Below, one piece after another: positions 42,229-51,845 of a DNA stretch of 64,000 bases. The DNA comes from Bacillota bacterium. GTDB lineage: Bacteria > Bacillota > Clostridia > Lachnospirales > Lachnospiraceae. The first letter of the stretch is position 1. Each line of letters starts with the position of its first letter. Under the pieces are notes generated by a model. That model was not told where the DNA came from and made no database searches. It worked only from the letters and a program-made list of their open reading frames with translations. The stretch is taken from positions 1 through 64,000 of the forward strand of contig JAEYOQ010000006.1 of the NCBI GenBank assembly GCA_023411555.1. Direction: 5' to 3'. A program made the translations under genes and the position numbers.

Positions 42229-44307
42229 ATGGATGAAATTTTAAAAAAAATTCGTAAAAACAATAAGGCGGGTTATATCCTATATCTCGCCTGCAATACT
42301 TTCGCTGTTACTATCATCTCTGCATACTCACTTCTTTTGTTCTCACCTACCGTACTGAATGTTTTACCGGTAGGAGGTGACAGCCGAAAGCAGGCTTTCG
42401 GTATATTCGCAGCAGTATGTATCGGGTGCGTGGCATTCACTTTTTACTCAAGCCTTATCTTCTTTAAGAAGAAGAAGGGAGAGCTAGGAATTATGATGGC
42501 ACTTGGTGGAAATCGAAAGAAGCTTTACGGCGCTATAGCGAAAGAGACAGGTATCATGGGATTTTTCTCTCTTGTAGTAGGGATGTTACTTGCGTTTCCC
42601 ATTAATAAGGGAATATGGGGTATTATGCGTCTGTTCGTAACTACGGAAGAGATGATTCTAAACTTTGACTTATCAGCATTAGGAATTTCCATAGCAATGG
42701 GCATTATCATTCTCCTATCCTCCATGATTACTCTTAAGAGAATCGTATCTTCAATGGAGCTTATGGATGTTATCAATGCAGAACACAAGAACGAAATGGT
42801 TAAGAAGCTTCCCAGACATATTGGCTTGTTGGGAATTATACTTACTGCCGTCGGTGGAGCCTTCAGTTATTACTCAAGCAGAATCTATATGAACCTTTTT
42901 CAGGCATATCCCCCGGGAATACTGAACCTTATTTATATAATACCGCTTGCAGGTATTTACATGATTATGCTTCATGCTGTTGTGAACGGGTTTGGTTCAA
43001 AGAAAAAATTCTATAAAAATATGGTTTCCCGCTCTATGATGAAGTTTCAGGGAAAGCAGACAGTAAACTGCATGCTGATCATTACACTTCTCCTTGGAGG
43101 TGGATGCTTTGCTGCATTTTACACACCCTTAATGATGACAGGCTTTGGTACTAGCTATAACGCGAAAACTTGGAATTACCAGTATTTAACTCCTGAAGGA
43201 GTCAAAGGCCCTACCGGAAGAGAGATGAAGGAACTTGCAGATAAATATGGTGTTATCATCGAAAAAACTTATGAGCTTCCGGTCGTCAAATTGGCAGGGG
43301 ATGGCATGCAGTACCATGAAGAAGGGAAAAAATTCTATTATGAGTATGAAAGAAGAGTATTTACTGCTTATATTATATCTGAAAGTGACTATGAAAGAAT
43401 ATCCGGTGAGGAAGTAGTACTCGAAAGTGGAAAGTACTACGCAGTAGCGGATCAGGAAGAAACGGTCAGATACAGTGATGAAATCACAGTATTCACCAAT
43501 ATGACCACCCGCGAAGAAATAGAGGTGAGCTTTGGCGGATGCTTACACTGCGAGGATCTTGTCATGGAGAGGGAGTGTATCTATGTAGTACCTGACATGG
43601 ATTTTAAGATATTAAGTGAAGGGCTCTCTTCGGAGTGGATTGAAACCTTACATTACATGAATGTTCAAAATGATTCCTTCCAGTTTGCAGAAGAATTGTA
43701 CGAAAGGTTTTATTTGAGCTTTGGTAAGGAGTACTTAATTAGCTCCGCATATGACAAAGTGGAAGCCATCTCTTACTATGAGAAGGGTGAGGAGTATTGG
43801 TGCGATAATCCGGAATACAATGATCTATCAAATCTTACCAGCAATAACAATGAGTTTCAGCGTGAGTGGAAGTACTTCCCTAGCTTTAAGATTATGATTA
43901 TCAAAAATATGATTCGTAACTATGCAGTCTTTTTCATGCTATTCATTTACGTAGCAATTGTAGTTTTAATATCAGCGTGGTTGGTTGCATACACCCGTTG
44001 CCTTACCATAGGTATGAGAAATCAATACGTATTCAGAGACCTTGAGAAGCTGGGTGCTTCAAAAGCATTTCGTTTGAAGGAACTGAAGAGACAGTTAACA
44101 TCTGTTTTCGTCACACCTTCCGTAGTAGGGATGACGATTATCTACATGTTTTTTACATTGATCCTTTATGGAAATGACGGTGGACGCTACACAAGGGCTG
44201 AGCTGATTGGTTTGATAATATGCCTAGGTATTGAGATTGTCATTGCTACCATTACCTATATTATCTATCGATTTACGGTTCGTGAGCTTAAAGCGAAGCT
44301 ATTATGA
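42229..44307 (+). CDS. FtsX-like ABC permease (BceB-like)
   Basis: The 692-residue protein has about ten membrane segments. Four are in the first 240 residues, two around 270-310, and the last three after about residue 560. A large hydrophilic extracellular domain of about 230 residues lies between. This matches BceB-type permeases of bacitracin- and lantibiotic-resistance modules. It starts at ATG 42229 with AGAAGGTGA upstream. Unlike the usual BceRS pairing with an OmpR-type regulator, its neighbour here is an agr-type LytTR system. Confidence 0.85.
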   Translation: MDEILKKIRKNNKAGYILYLACNTFAVTIISAYSLLLFSPTVLNVLPVGGDSRKQAFGIFAAVCIGCVAFTFYSSLIFFKKKKGELGIMMALGGNRKKLYGAIAKETGIMGFFSLVVGMLLAFPINKGIWGIMRLFVTTEEMILNFDLSALGISIAMGIIILLSSMITLKRIVSSMELMDVINAEHKNEMVKKLPRHIGLLGIILTAVGGAFSYYSSRIYMNLFQAYPPGILNLIYIIPLAGIYMIMLHAVVNGFGSKKKFYKNMVSRSMMKFQGKQTVNCMLIITLLLGGGCFAAFYTPLMMTGFGTSYNAKTWNYQYLTPEGVKGPTGREMKELADKYGVIIEKTYELPVVKLAGDGMQYHEEGKKFYYEYERRVFTAYIISESDYERISGEEVVLESGKYYAVADQEETVRYSDEITVFTNMTTREEIEVSFGGCLHCEDLVMERECIYVVPDMDFKILSEGLSSEWIETLHYMNVQNDSFQFAEELYERFYLSFGKEYLISSAYDKVEAISYYEKGEEYWCDNPEYNDLSNLTSNNNEFQREWKYFPSFKIMIIKNMIRNYAVFFMLFIYVAIVVLISAWLVAYTRCLTIGMRNQYVFRDLEKLGASKAFRLKELKRQLTSVFVTPSVVGMTIIYMFFTLILYGNDGGRYTRAELIGLIICLGIEIVIATITYIIYRFTVRELKAKLL

Positions 44308-44354
44308 CAGGTATTATTGATATACGATCCGATAGTAAATAAAATATGATTTAT

Positions 44355-44426
44355 AAAAAAATGGAGTCTGCAATCGATGGATATATGATTAGTTTCACCA
44401 ATCTATTCATCAATTGCAGGCTCCAT
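44355..44426 (-). terminator. Terminator overlapping the 3' coding end of the repeat protein gene
   Basis: On the minus strand the arms at 44426-44413 and 44374-44361 (14 nt, one mismatch) form a stem with a 38-nt loop, followed by a T-run (44360-44355). The 5' arm lies within the last codons of the repeat protein. Confidence 0.65.
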
Positions 44427-45314
44427 ATCGGATGAAGGTTCATACCAGACGTTATAAATATTATCCTCGTATTTCTCGATTGCTCTCATCATTGAGAAGT
44501 TGTAGACAGCAGGATCTCTATCACTGATCGATGACTTAAAGCGGTCAGGTTCTACGTCAATGTCAGAAGACTCGAAGTAATCAAGCTCTACGTCACTGTC
44601 AGATGATTCGAAGCAATCAAGCTCTACGTCACTGTCAGAAGATTCGAGGCAATCAAGTTCTTCGTCACTATCAAAAGACGCGATGCTGTCAATGTCCTCG
44701 TCACTGTAATATGGGTCAAGGCTGCTAATATCCTTGTCACTGTTAGAAGACTCAAGGCTGTCAATAGTTACGTCACTATTATATGATTGAGAGCTGTTAA
44801 CGTCCATGTCATTATTAGACGGCTCGTAGCGATTGGCGTCCTCGACACTATCAGTATCCCTCTCAATGGTTAGTTCTTCGGCCACGAGAGTAGCAGATAT
44901 TATGCTGTTATCCATCTCTGGATTACTGTTATCCTCTAGCTTTAAGGGGATCTTTCCGATTAAAACCTTGTTATTTCCGATACGTATCTTATATTCCAGC
45001 TCACTGCCCTTTAGAAGGTCCGGTATACCTTCATCATCAGGTTCGATTACTTTTACATCTTCCTTGTTGGCTTTGCTACCTACATGACCCTTTCGCCTTC
45101 TCGAGCTGCGCCCCTTCATTAATTTTTCCCGTAGAAAGTAACCGCTGGTGGATAGATACTCCGCCAGAAAATCAGTAAAATCTATATCAAGAACGTCATC
45201 TGTAGCTAGCTTCCCATCGGAAGCAACATTTTTATCAAAATGAGTTCCAGTGCTTTGTATTACGATACCATTATGATCTGTGATTTTTATATCAAACTCA
45301 ATATGTATGACCAT
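44403..45314 (-). CDS. Acidic 12-residue tandem-repeat protein, 303 aa
   Basis: The N-terminal 100 residues look like a folded beta-rich domain (I-E-F-D-I-K-I-T-D-H-N-G-I-V-I) followed by a short basic patch (R-S-S-R-R-R-K-G). Residues about 158-266 are tandem 12-residue units of the type S-D-x-D-V-E-L-D-C-F-E-S. The protein is very acidic there. The repeats correspond to 36-bp DNA units (44515-44838). No signal peptide or anchor is seen. The N-terminal region is not recognised. The gene lies 73 bp after the AraC regulator on the same strand and is probably co-transcribed. Confidence 0.7.
   Translation of the reverse strand: MVIHIEFDIKITDHNGIVIQSTGTHFDKNVASDGKLATDDVLDIDFTDFLAEYLSTSGYFLREKLMKGRSSRRRKGHVGSKANKEDVKVIEPDDEGIPDLLKGSELEYKIRIGNNKVLIGKIPLKLEDNSNPEMDNSIISATLVAEELTIERDTDSVEDANRYEPSNNDMDVNSSQSYNSDVTIDSLESSNSDKDISSLDPYYSDEDIDSIASFDSDEELDCLESSDSDVELDCFESSDSDVELDYFESSDIDVEPDRFKSSISDRDPAVYNFSMMRAIEKYEDNIYNVWYEPSSDMEPAIDE
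44515..44838 (-). repeat. Nine tandem 36-bp coding repeats
   Basis: Units begin at 44515, 44551, 44587, 44623, 44659, 44695, 44731, 44767 and 44803, exactly 36 bp apart. The three central units are nearly identical and the outer ones are more diverged. The repeat is in frame with the 303-aa protein and encodes Asp/Ser/Glu-rich 12-mers. Confidence 0.8.
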
Positions 45315-45387
45315 CTGTCCACCCGCTTATCAAAGAATAGCTATAGTCATAATATCGGCTAAAAAACTGGAAAAGAATACCCCGGTT

Positions 45388-46359
45388 CTAGATATTAATG
45401 CTTTTTATTCCTTTCATGGTAGAGATCATTTCTTCTTCGAATCCCTTCCAGACACGATAGTCGCCCTTGTGTTTGCGGTATTGAGCGGGAGAGCATCCTT
45501 GGAGCTTGAGAAAGGTATAGGAAAAATGTTGACGGTTGTTAAAGCCTACACTAACTGCTATATCTGTGATTGGAAGACTACTGGTTTCAAGAAGAAGCTT
45601 GGCTTTCTCGATTCGAAGCTCTGTAATTTTATCAACCAGTGTCTTACCGGTTTGATCTTTAAATAATCGTTGCAAATAAGCGGGCGATATGCCTACTTCC
45701 TCAGCGATATCCTTTATCTTGAGCTCCTGGTCAAAATAGGTGGACAAAAAGGTAAGCGTCTTTCGTACATATTTACTGCCACTCTCTACATCATATTTCT
45801 TCGTTCTTTGTCTTCCAAGTTCGATGATTAGCTGGGCAAGAATAAGATTTTGCATAATTTTATGCTCAGCATCATCGGTAGTATTCTGTAGTTGCTTATG
45901 TAGCTCCGAGATTATTGTATGAAGATTACCTGAATTATCATATCCTCGGAAGGCACCTATCGGAAGATTCATAAAATCTTGGAGAGATCTTGATTGCTCA
46001 AGGAGCTGTGCAAGGCATATCCCATTATCTCCCTTTTGTATTGATATCTCCAGATTTAGAATACGGCATTTAGAACCTCTGGCTATATCAAGTTGATGTT
46101 TTGTATTACAATCGATCAATACATAATCGCCTTCTTTTAAGATCCATTCTTCCGGTCTGCTTTCCTTTATCCAACAGAGTATTTTACAGCTTCCACTGGC
46201 GACATACATGAGCTCAAATTCTATATGACTATGGGATTCCATTTCAAAGAAATCATAATTCATAGCATAATACCTTTTTACCTCGAACCATGCTGATAGG
46301 GTTCCCTTATCATAAAGACTTTTGTCTTTGCTTTGCAATTGCTCTTTAAGGTTGATCAT
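45388..46359 (-). CDS. AraC family transcriptional regulator with cupin domain
   Basis: The 323-residue protein has an N-terminal cupin-like sensing domain (H-S-H-I-E-F-E-L-M-Y-V, G-D-Y-V-L-I-D). The C-terminal AraC double HTH has I-S-P-A-Y-L-Q-R-L-F-K-D-Q-T-G-K-T and V-G-F-N-N-R-Q-H-F-S-Y-T-F. Such regulators control carbohydrate-use genes. ATG 46359 is supported by GGAGG. It is transcribed away from a relic of a GH4 alpha-galactosidase gene (46550-46660), so it was probably the divergent regulator of that gene. Confidence 0.85.
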   Translation of the reverse strand: MINLKEQLQSKDKSLYDKGTLSAWFEVKRYYAMNYDFFEMESHSHIEFELMYVASGSCKILCWIKESRPEEWILKEGDYVLIDCNTKHQLDIARGSKCRILNLEISIQKGDNGICLAQLLEQSRSLQDFMNLPIGAFRGYDNSGNLHTIISELHKQLQNTTDDAEHKIMQNLILAQLIIELGRQRTKKYDVESGSKYVRKTLTFLSTYFDQELKIKDIAEEVGISPAYLQRLFKDQTGKTLVDKITELRIEKAKLLLETSSLPITDIAVSVGFNNRQHFSYTFLKLQGCSPAQYRKHKGDYRVWKGFEEEMISTMKGIKSINI

Positions 46360-46733
46360 ATTTTCCTCCATTTCACCGCTCGAATTCCGATAATCTGTCC
46401 TAAGTAAGCTTTTCTACTCGAATTTTGATACCATGTAGGTCAAATACTGATTAGCTTATATACAGGTCATGTCCTTAATAAGTAATACAGTATCATAATA
46501 TCTTACATAATAATAGATTATATAGGGTTATTAACCAATCTAAAAGAACCTTTATCGGAGCTGGAAAAGCAGACAACACAAATTTTGATATGATAACTGC
46601 TTTATATCAGAGAGATTTTGAGGAGAATAGGACTAATATAAGAATCAATACTGTAAAGAGTAAAATCAAGCGGGGATAAGTGCCAAGCACCTTTCCCCGC
46701 TAAAGCTTTTCATCTTTATGGTATGGTAAAGAA
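46360..46733. other. Intergenic stretch with duplicated GH4 promoter and gene relic
   Basis: Bases 46413-46530 are a diverged copy of the region upstream of the GH4 gene (52035-52150), including 18 identical bases at 46492-46509 and 52108-52125. A relic of the gene start follows (46550-46660). A stem AGCGGGG/CCCCGCT (46669-46701) may terminate the minus-strand PHP gene. Confidence 0.65.
46550..46660 (+). pseudogene. Relic of the 5' end of a GH4 alpha-galactosidase gene
   Basis: TTTATCGGAGC (46551-46561) matches the NAD-loop codons of the intact gene at 52258-52268. The sequence then jumps to a part matching 52362-52435 (L-D-M-V-T-A-L-C-Q-R-D-L-E-E-N). An internal segment of about 90 bp is missing and the frame is broken. 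The rest of the gene is gone. Confidence 0.7.
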
Positions 46734-47534
46734 TTATTTAAAAATTAGTTTTCCGTTTTCTACGATAGGGGTAACTATTTGGAAGTGTTTACCCGTCTCT
46801 GCCTCGATACTATTTACAAGGTCAACTCCCAGGTCAAAGTTTGCTGTAATTTTATCTGGGTAATGTGCATCTGAGTCCATGATAAGTTTAACACCTGCCT
46901 CGCAGGCCATTGTCCAGAACTCTCTGTTAGGATATCCGGCTTTTTTGTCGTATCCACTCGTATTAAGCTCAAGTACCTGCCCTGTCTTTATTGCCGCATT
47001 GATAATTTCGCGGGCGCAGGCTTCAGTGTCTTTGTTCCATCCTACTACATGGTCCATATACAAATCAGGGTGAGCAAGTATGTCGTATTTTTTCGACTCC
47101 ATTGCGAACACTGCCTCATCTGCGTATGATCTAAGATCCATAGCAGTCATATTTCGTTCATAAATCGTATGTTTTCCCTCATCATCTATGAAGCCGTGGG
47201 GACTTCCCACCAGATAATCAAGGCTATATTGTTCCTTGAGCTCATCATAGAAGGAATAGAATTCCTGGAAGAGCTCACACTCAATACCCGCAAGTACCGT
47301 AACGTCATCAAACATGTGCTTCGCTTCGTTAATGGCCTTCACATAGCCCGGAAACTCATCGAGACTCATACGGATGGGTTTCCACCAATCAGTTGGAAGC
47401 GGGCAGTGGTCTGATATGCCCACCAGGGTAAGACCCGCCTTACGAGCACGGTATACATATGCATCCACATCGCCAAATGCATGCCTGCATCTGTATGTAT
47501 GTGTATGAAGGTTGTAGGTGTACTTTTTCTCCAT
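46734..47534 (-). CDS. PHP domain histidinol-phosphatase-like hydrolase
   Basis: The 266-residue protein has Y-N-L-H-T-H-T-Y-R-C-R-H (metal site), G-I-S-D-H-C-P-L-P, G-I-E-C-E-L, S-P-H-G-F, L-A-H-P-D-L-Y and S-D-A-H-Y-P, a full set of PHP ligands in the HisJ-like order. It lies 13 bp downstream of the second permease on the same strand, so it belongs to the sugar ABC operon and more likely hydrolyses a phosphorylated or modified carbohydrate than histidinol phosphate. That is an inference from context. Confidence 0.82.
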   Translation of the reverse strand: MEKKYTYNLHTHTYRCRHAFGDVDAYVYRARKAGLTLVGISDHCPLPTDWWKPIRMSLDEFPGYVKAINEAKHMFDDVTVLAGIECELFQEFYSFYDELKEQYSLDYLVGSPHGFIDDEGKHTIYERNMTAMDLRSYADEAVFAMESKKYDILAHPDLYMDHVVGWNKDTEACAREIINAAIKTGQVLELNTSGYDKKAGYPNREFWTMACEAGVKLIMDSDAHYPDKITANFDLGVDLVNSIEAETGKHFQIVTPIVENGKLIFK

Positions 47535-47547
47535 AATATTACTGCTC

Positions 47548-48429
47548 CTATTCCTTAATTGAACCTACCATAACACCAGTTACGAAATATTTCTGTGCGA
47601 ATGGATAAATAACCATCATAGGAATAATAGATACCATAATTACTGCGTACTTTACGAGCATTCTCATCATGTTCAGCTGATCGGGCTCATTACCATCGGC
47701 AAGTGCCTGTGTACTGTTCTGAAGTACGATCTCACGAAGAAGAATCTGTAAAGGGAACAAAGATCTGTTCTTAACGTAAATTGCTGTATGGAACCATGAA
47801 TTCCAGTGCTGGATAACATAGAACAAAGTAACAACCGCAAGTATACTCTTTGACACAGGAATCACTACTTTAAAGAGTACCTGGAAATGTCCTGCTCCGT
47901 CAATTTCGGCGGCTTCCACAAGGCCAGCGGGTATAGACTTGAAGCTTGTTCTCATTATCATAATGTTAAATACTGACAAGCAATTAGGTAAAATGATTGC
48001 CCAAACTGTGTCAAGCATTCCGAGCTTGCTGACTACAAGGTAGGTAGGGATGAGTCCGCCGCCGAAAAGCATGGTAAATGAAACTAAAAAGGTAATTACT
48101 TTGCTGCCCGGAACATCTCTTCTTGAGAAGAAGTATGCGCAAAAGATATTAAGTATCATACCGATTCCCGTTCCGGATACTACATAGATCAAAGTGTTGA
48201 GGTAACCTCTTACGAGAGAGGAATTCTTAAACACAAGTCTGTAGCCTTCGAGAGTGGTTTCACCCAGGGGCCATAGGACAAGGCCTTTGTAAGCCGTAAG
48301 AAGCTTCGGGTCACTGACAGATGAAAACAAAACATGGATAATAGGTAAAATGCAAGCCAAGGCAAAAAGCAAAAGAATCAAGCAAATAATATAATGAATT
48401 ATTGTTTCGATACTAAATTTCTTTTTCAT
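47548..48429 (-). CDS. Carbohydrate ABC transporter permease (LplC/YtcP-like)
   Basis: The 293-residue protein has about six membrane segments and the conserved EAA loop P-A-G-L-V-E-A-A-E-I-D-G-A-G-H-F-Q-V-L-F-K-V. This is the CUT1-type second permease of the LplC/YtcP group that takes up oligosaccharides or complex glycans. I chose ATG 48429, served by AGGAGG, over 48450. The other permease gene lies directly upstream and the PHP gene follows. The operon seems to have lost its promoter and the start of its binding protein. Confidence 0.87.
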   Translation of the reverse strand: MKKKFSIETIIHYIICLILLLFALACILPIIHVLFSSVSDPKLLTAYKGLVLWPLGETTLEGYRLVFKNSSLVRGYLNTLIYVVSGTGIGMILNIFCAYFFSRRDVPGSKVITFLVSFTMLFGGGLIPTYLVVSKLGMLDTVWAIILPNCLSVFNIMIMRTSFKSIPAGLVEAAEIDGAGHFQVLFKVVIPVSKSILAVVTLFYVIQHWNSWFHTAIYVKNRSLFPLQILLREIVLQNSTQALADGNEPDQLNMMRMLVKYAVIMVSIIPMMVIYPFAQKYFVTGVMVGSIKE

Positions 48430-48443
48430 ATCCAGTCTCCTCC

Positions 48444-49337
48444 TTACCACAAGCTTGTCTCAGTAAATTTCTTACTGAACTTGTTCGTTGCCGAAATAAG
48501 GATAAGGTTTACAACCGAGTTGAAAAGACCTATCGCCGTCGAGTAACTGTAATCGTTATCAAGAAGTCCCTTACGATATACAAAGGTTGAAATTACATCC
48601 GCTGTCTCATATGTAGACGGGCTGTAAAGGAGGATAACCTTCTGGTAGCTTACGGACATAATGCTTCCGACTCTTAAGATAAGCATAATAATGATGGTAG
48701 GCATAAGGCCAGGTATGGTGATATGAATTGTCTGCTGCCATCTGGTTGCGCCGTCCACCTTTGCTGCTTCATAGAGCTGAGGGTCAATGGTTGAGAGTGC
48801 GGATATATATACAATGCTGTTGTAACCGAGGTGTTGCCATATGTTACTTGCAATAAATATTCCATGAAAATAATTTGGATTTGCGAGAAGTCCGCCCTGA
48901 GGACCTCCAAATTTTGCAAAGAGGTTACTGATTGCTCCGCCACCTTCGGTAAAATCTACTATAAGACCGCATACTACAACGAGTGAAATAAAGTACGGAA
49001 GATATGAAATCGTCTGAACCGTCTTCTTAAATGCCTTATTTCTTACCTCATTTATCATGAGGGCAAATATAATAGCTGCAGGGAACGAAAATAAAATATC
49101 TTTAATGCTCAAGGAGAGAGTATTACGGAGAAGCCTCCAAAAATAATAGCTTTCGAAAAATGTTGTAAAGTTCTTGAATCCTACCCAACTACTGCGAAGA
49201 AGTCCAAGAGATGGCTTATATTTCTGAAACGCCATTACTATGCCACCCATAGGTGCATAGCAGAAAACAATAAAATAAGCCAACACAGGGATCATCATCA
49301 CATAAAGAGCTCTGTTTTTCCAAATTTTCTTCTTCAT
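48444..49337 (-). CDS. Carbohydrate ABC transporter permease (LplB/YteP-like)
   Basis: The 297-residue protein has six membrane segments. It starts with M-M-I-P-V-L-A-Y-F-I-V-F-C-Y-A-P-M-G-G-I-V-M-A-F and has the loop Y-E-A-A-K-V-D-G-A-T-R-W-Q-Q-T. It is the first CUT1 permease of the LplB/YteP type. The ribosome binding site is AAGGGAA. A truncated binding-protein gene lies 53 bp upstream on the same strand, so the transporter was once complete. No ATPase is encoded here, as usual for this group, which shares a common MsmK-like ATPase. Confidence 0.87.
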   Translation of the reverse strand: MKKKIWKNRALYVMMIPVLAYFIVFCYAPMGGIVMAFQKYKPSLGLLRSSWVGFKNFTTFFESYYFWRLLRNTLSLSIKDILFSFPAAIIFALMINEVRNKAFKKTVQTISYLPYFISLVVVCGLIVDFTEGGGAISNLFAKFGGPQGGLLANPNYFHGIFIASNIWQHLGYNSIVYISALSTIDPQLYEAAKVDGATRWQQTIHITIPGLMPTIIIMLILRVGSIMSVSYQKVILLYSPSTYETADVISTFVYRKGLLDNDYSYSTAIGLFNSVVNLILISATNKFSKKFTETSLW

Positions 49338-49390
49338 ATTTTTCCCTTATTATACATTGGGGGGAAATAATCCCCCCAATATGATTAGTA

Positions 49391-50410
49391 TTATCTTGAT
49401 AAGTATCTGTTAAGTGCTGTCTGATACAGCTCTGTTGCACGGTCAATGCCCATGCTCTTTATCTGATTCTTAAAGTCGTCAAAGCTTGTTTTGCTAAGTC
49501 CCATAATATATTTAACTGTCTCTTCTGTAACGTATGTTCTGATTTCAGTCATGATTGAAGAGAATTCCTGATTTTCATCTGCTGTCAGGTTAACGCCGGC
49601 AGGAATTACCCAATCATCCTTTGAAGCAACCCATGTTTGCTGGCTCTGTTGCTGAACCTCTGCCCAGTTAGAGGATACACGGCTGTACTCCTCATAGAAT
49701 GCATTGTTAGCTGTATAGTATACACGAGCCTCTGACAGTGTCATGCCTTCAGGATTGTTAAGGATTGTAGGACCCCATCTAAGGGAGCCGTCAGGTTGTA
49801 CCACGTATGTCTCACCTTCTCTAAGACCGTAGTTCATCATTCTAAAGCCTTCTTCACCATAGAAGAAATCCATCCATGTAAGAGCTTCTTTCATGTGTTT
49901 TGTTTTAGCACTAACTGCAATATCCATTGTATTAATCTGAAGATCGGTAGCACGAATATGTCTCTCATCACCTGCGTTCCTTGCAGGAATCGGAGCAGCA
50001 ACAAGGTTGAAATCCGGGTTTGAAGCTCCACGGCCAGGATAGTACTCTTTTCCTGTCCAGCTTGCATAAGTCGTCCAAGCGCCAATCTTGTCATTAAAGA
50101 TTAAATCATCCTCAGGAATATGGCTGTCCCTGATAGAGAAGTTAGAATCAAGAAGTCCCTCAGCATACCATTTAGCTAAAGTATCAAGATACTCCTTGTA
50201 GCCATCCTCCATAGGTCCGTATGTAATTACCTTGCCATCTTTTGCAAAAAAGTCTTTCGAGGTATTAAAGCCTGCTGTCCAGTCATTTATAGTTAAGTCT
50301 CCATCACCGTACTGAATGAACATAGGTGCTTCGAGGCCGAGCTCACTCTTAAACTTGCTGAGTACTCTGTACCAGTCGTCGTATGTAACAGGAACAGTCT
50401 CGGACATGGT
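49391..50410 (-). pseudogene. Extracellular sugar-binding protein, 5'-truncated
   Basis: The frame runs to 50476, but only the part up to about 50410 is protein-like. It reads S-E-T-V-P-V-T-Y-D-D-W-Y-R-V-L (the middle of an LplA/YtcQ-type family 1 binding protein) and continues to a normal C-terminus. The N-terminal third, including the lipoprotein signal, is missing. The first residues of the open frame (R-R-I-M-I-D-T-F-E-G) are antisense of the neighbouring regulator gene. A deletion joined the two genes near 50405-50412. The product cannot be exported. Confidence 0.75.
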
Positions 50411-50411
50411 T

Positions 50412-51845
50412 CGAAAGCATACTATGAGCAAACCCGGTACTCCTTCAAAGGTATCGATCATAATTCGCCTGGACATGACATCCTTTTCAACAATACTCGA
50501 CAGTCTTTCAATAGGAAGTGATTATAGCATAACCATTGCAGACTCGGTTAACAGGGTACTTTTGGGCGGGTCAAAATTTAATGAAGCAAGTATAATTGAG
50601 ACCGAAAATATTCACTCAGTTATGTATATAAAGGCACTTATTAACGGCAAGCCGATTACATTTATCCGCCCCTCTTCGATTACCGGATGGAATTATCATT
50701 TCACTGTGCAGGTAGACAACAGCACGATTATGTCAGCAATTGCAATTCTCCTTGTATTTTTGGTGCTCGCAATAGTCGGAGGTTTGTTTTTATGTGTAAT
50801 CCTTGCAAAAAAACAGTATGTCCCTGTAGACAAGCTCCTTACTAAGCTGGATGTAGAGAAAAAGGAACTTGTTACTGATGAGTATAACGCTATTACATCT
50901 CAGATAGAAAAGCTTCAGAATAAATCAGAAAAATATACCGAAAAGTATTATTCTCTTCTCAGAAAGAAGATTCTTACCGATCTTATCCTCGGTGATAACG
51001 TATCGCTCATTGAGAAAGCGCTCAAGGAAGATTCTAAGCTCCTGCCGCTGCCTTCAGACAGTTTTCTTCTTCTGTGCATCTTTTCAACAAAGCTGCCAGA
51101 AAGTCCTGTCTTGTATGCAGGTATAAACCATATGGAGGTTCTCGCAGATTCGCTTACCGATATAGTTCGGGATTATTTTCACGATACCGCTACCGTTTAT
51201 TCTGTCACCATAAAACACGCTCTTTACCTTGTAATCAATCCTATCGAGGAACTTAACGATGAAGGAGTCTCGGCATTGTATAAAGATCTGTTTGAGATAA
51301 TCAGCGAAGTAAGAAAATATATATTTCAGTCAAGTGACATATCACTATCTGCCGCAGTAAGTAATCTTCAACATTCGGTAAAGCATATTAACGACGCTTA
51401 TCTTGAGACAGAAAGTGTCAAGGATATCATCATGCAAAACCCGAATTTTTCGCCGATTCTATGCTACCACGAGCTTCATCGAAGTGAAAACGACGTTTCA
51501 AATAAGGATTTCCGTGAGAAGGACATTATCACTTACGTCAACATCAATTTTGCAGACCCGGATTTGTGTCTAAAGACTCTCGCAACAAAATTCAATCTGA
51601 GCACGCCTTACATCTCGAGAATGTTTAAGAAATCTACGGGCAACACACTGTCAGACTACATACATATGCTTCGCTTGAGTTTGGCTAAAAATTATCTCGC
51701 CGAGGGTATGACGCTGAACGATATCGCAGAAAAATGTGGTTATGCGAACACGCTTACGCTCATCCGCGCATTCAAGAAATATGAAGGGGTAACTCCGTCA
51801 GAATATAAGAAAAAGACTTTGAACAAAGAATGTGCAGAACAATAG
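50412..51845 (+). pseudogene. YesN-like membrane AraC regulator, 5'-truncated
   Basis: The open frame starts at 50316, but its first 30 codons are antisense to the binding-protein gene. The real sequence begins near 50412 (S-K-P-G-T-P-S-K-V-S-I-I-I). It contains the last part of an extracellular sensor domain, one membrane segment (A-I-L-L-V-F-L-V-L-A-I-V), a linker and a C-terminal AraC HTH (L-S-T-P-Y-I-S-R-M-F-K-K-S-T-G-N-T-L-S-D-Y-I, C-G-Y-A-N-T-L-T-L-I-R-A-F). The first membrane helix, most of the sensor, the start codon and the promoter are gone. Confidence 0.75.

Noticed and set aside
50316..50411. Native N-terminus of the AraC regulator
   Set aside because: These codons are antisense to the binding-protein gene and not similar to the family; they result from the deletion.
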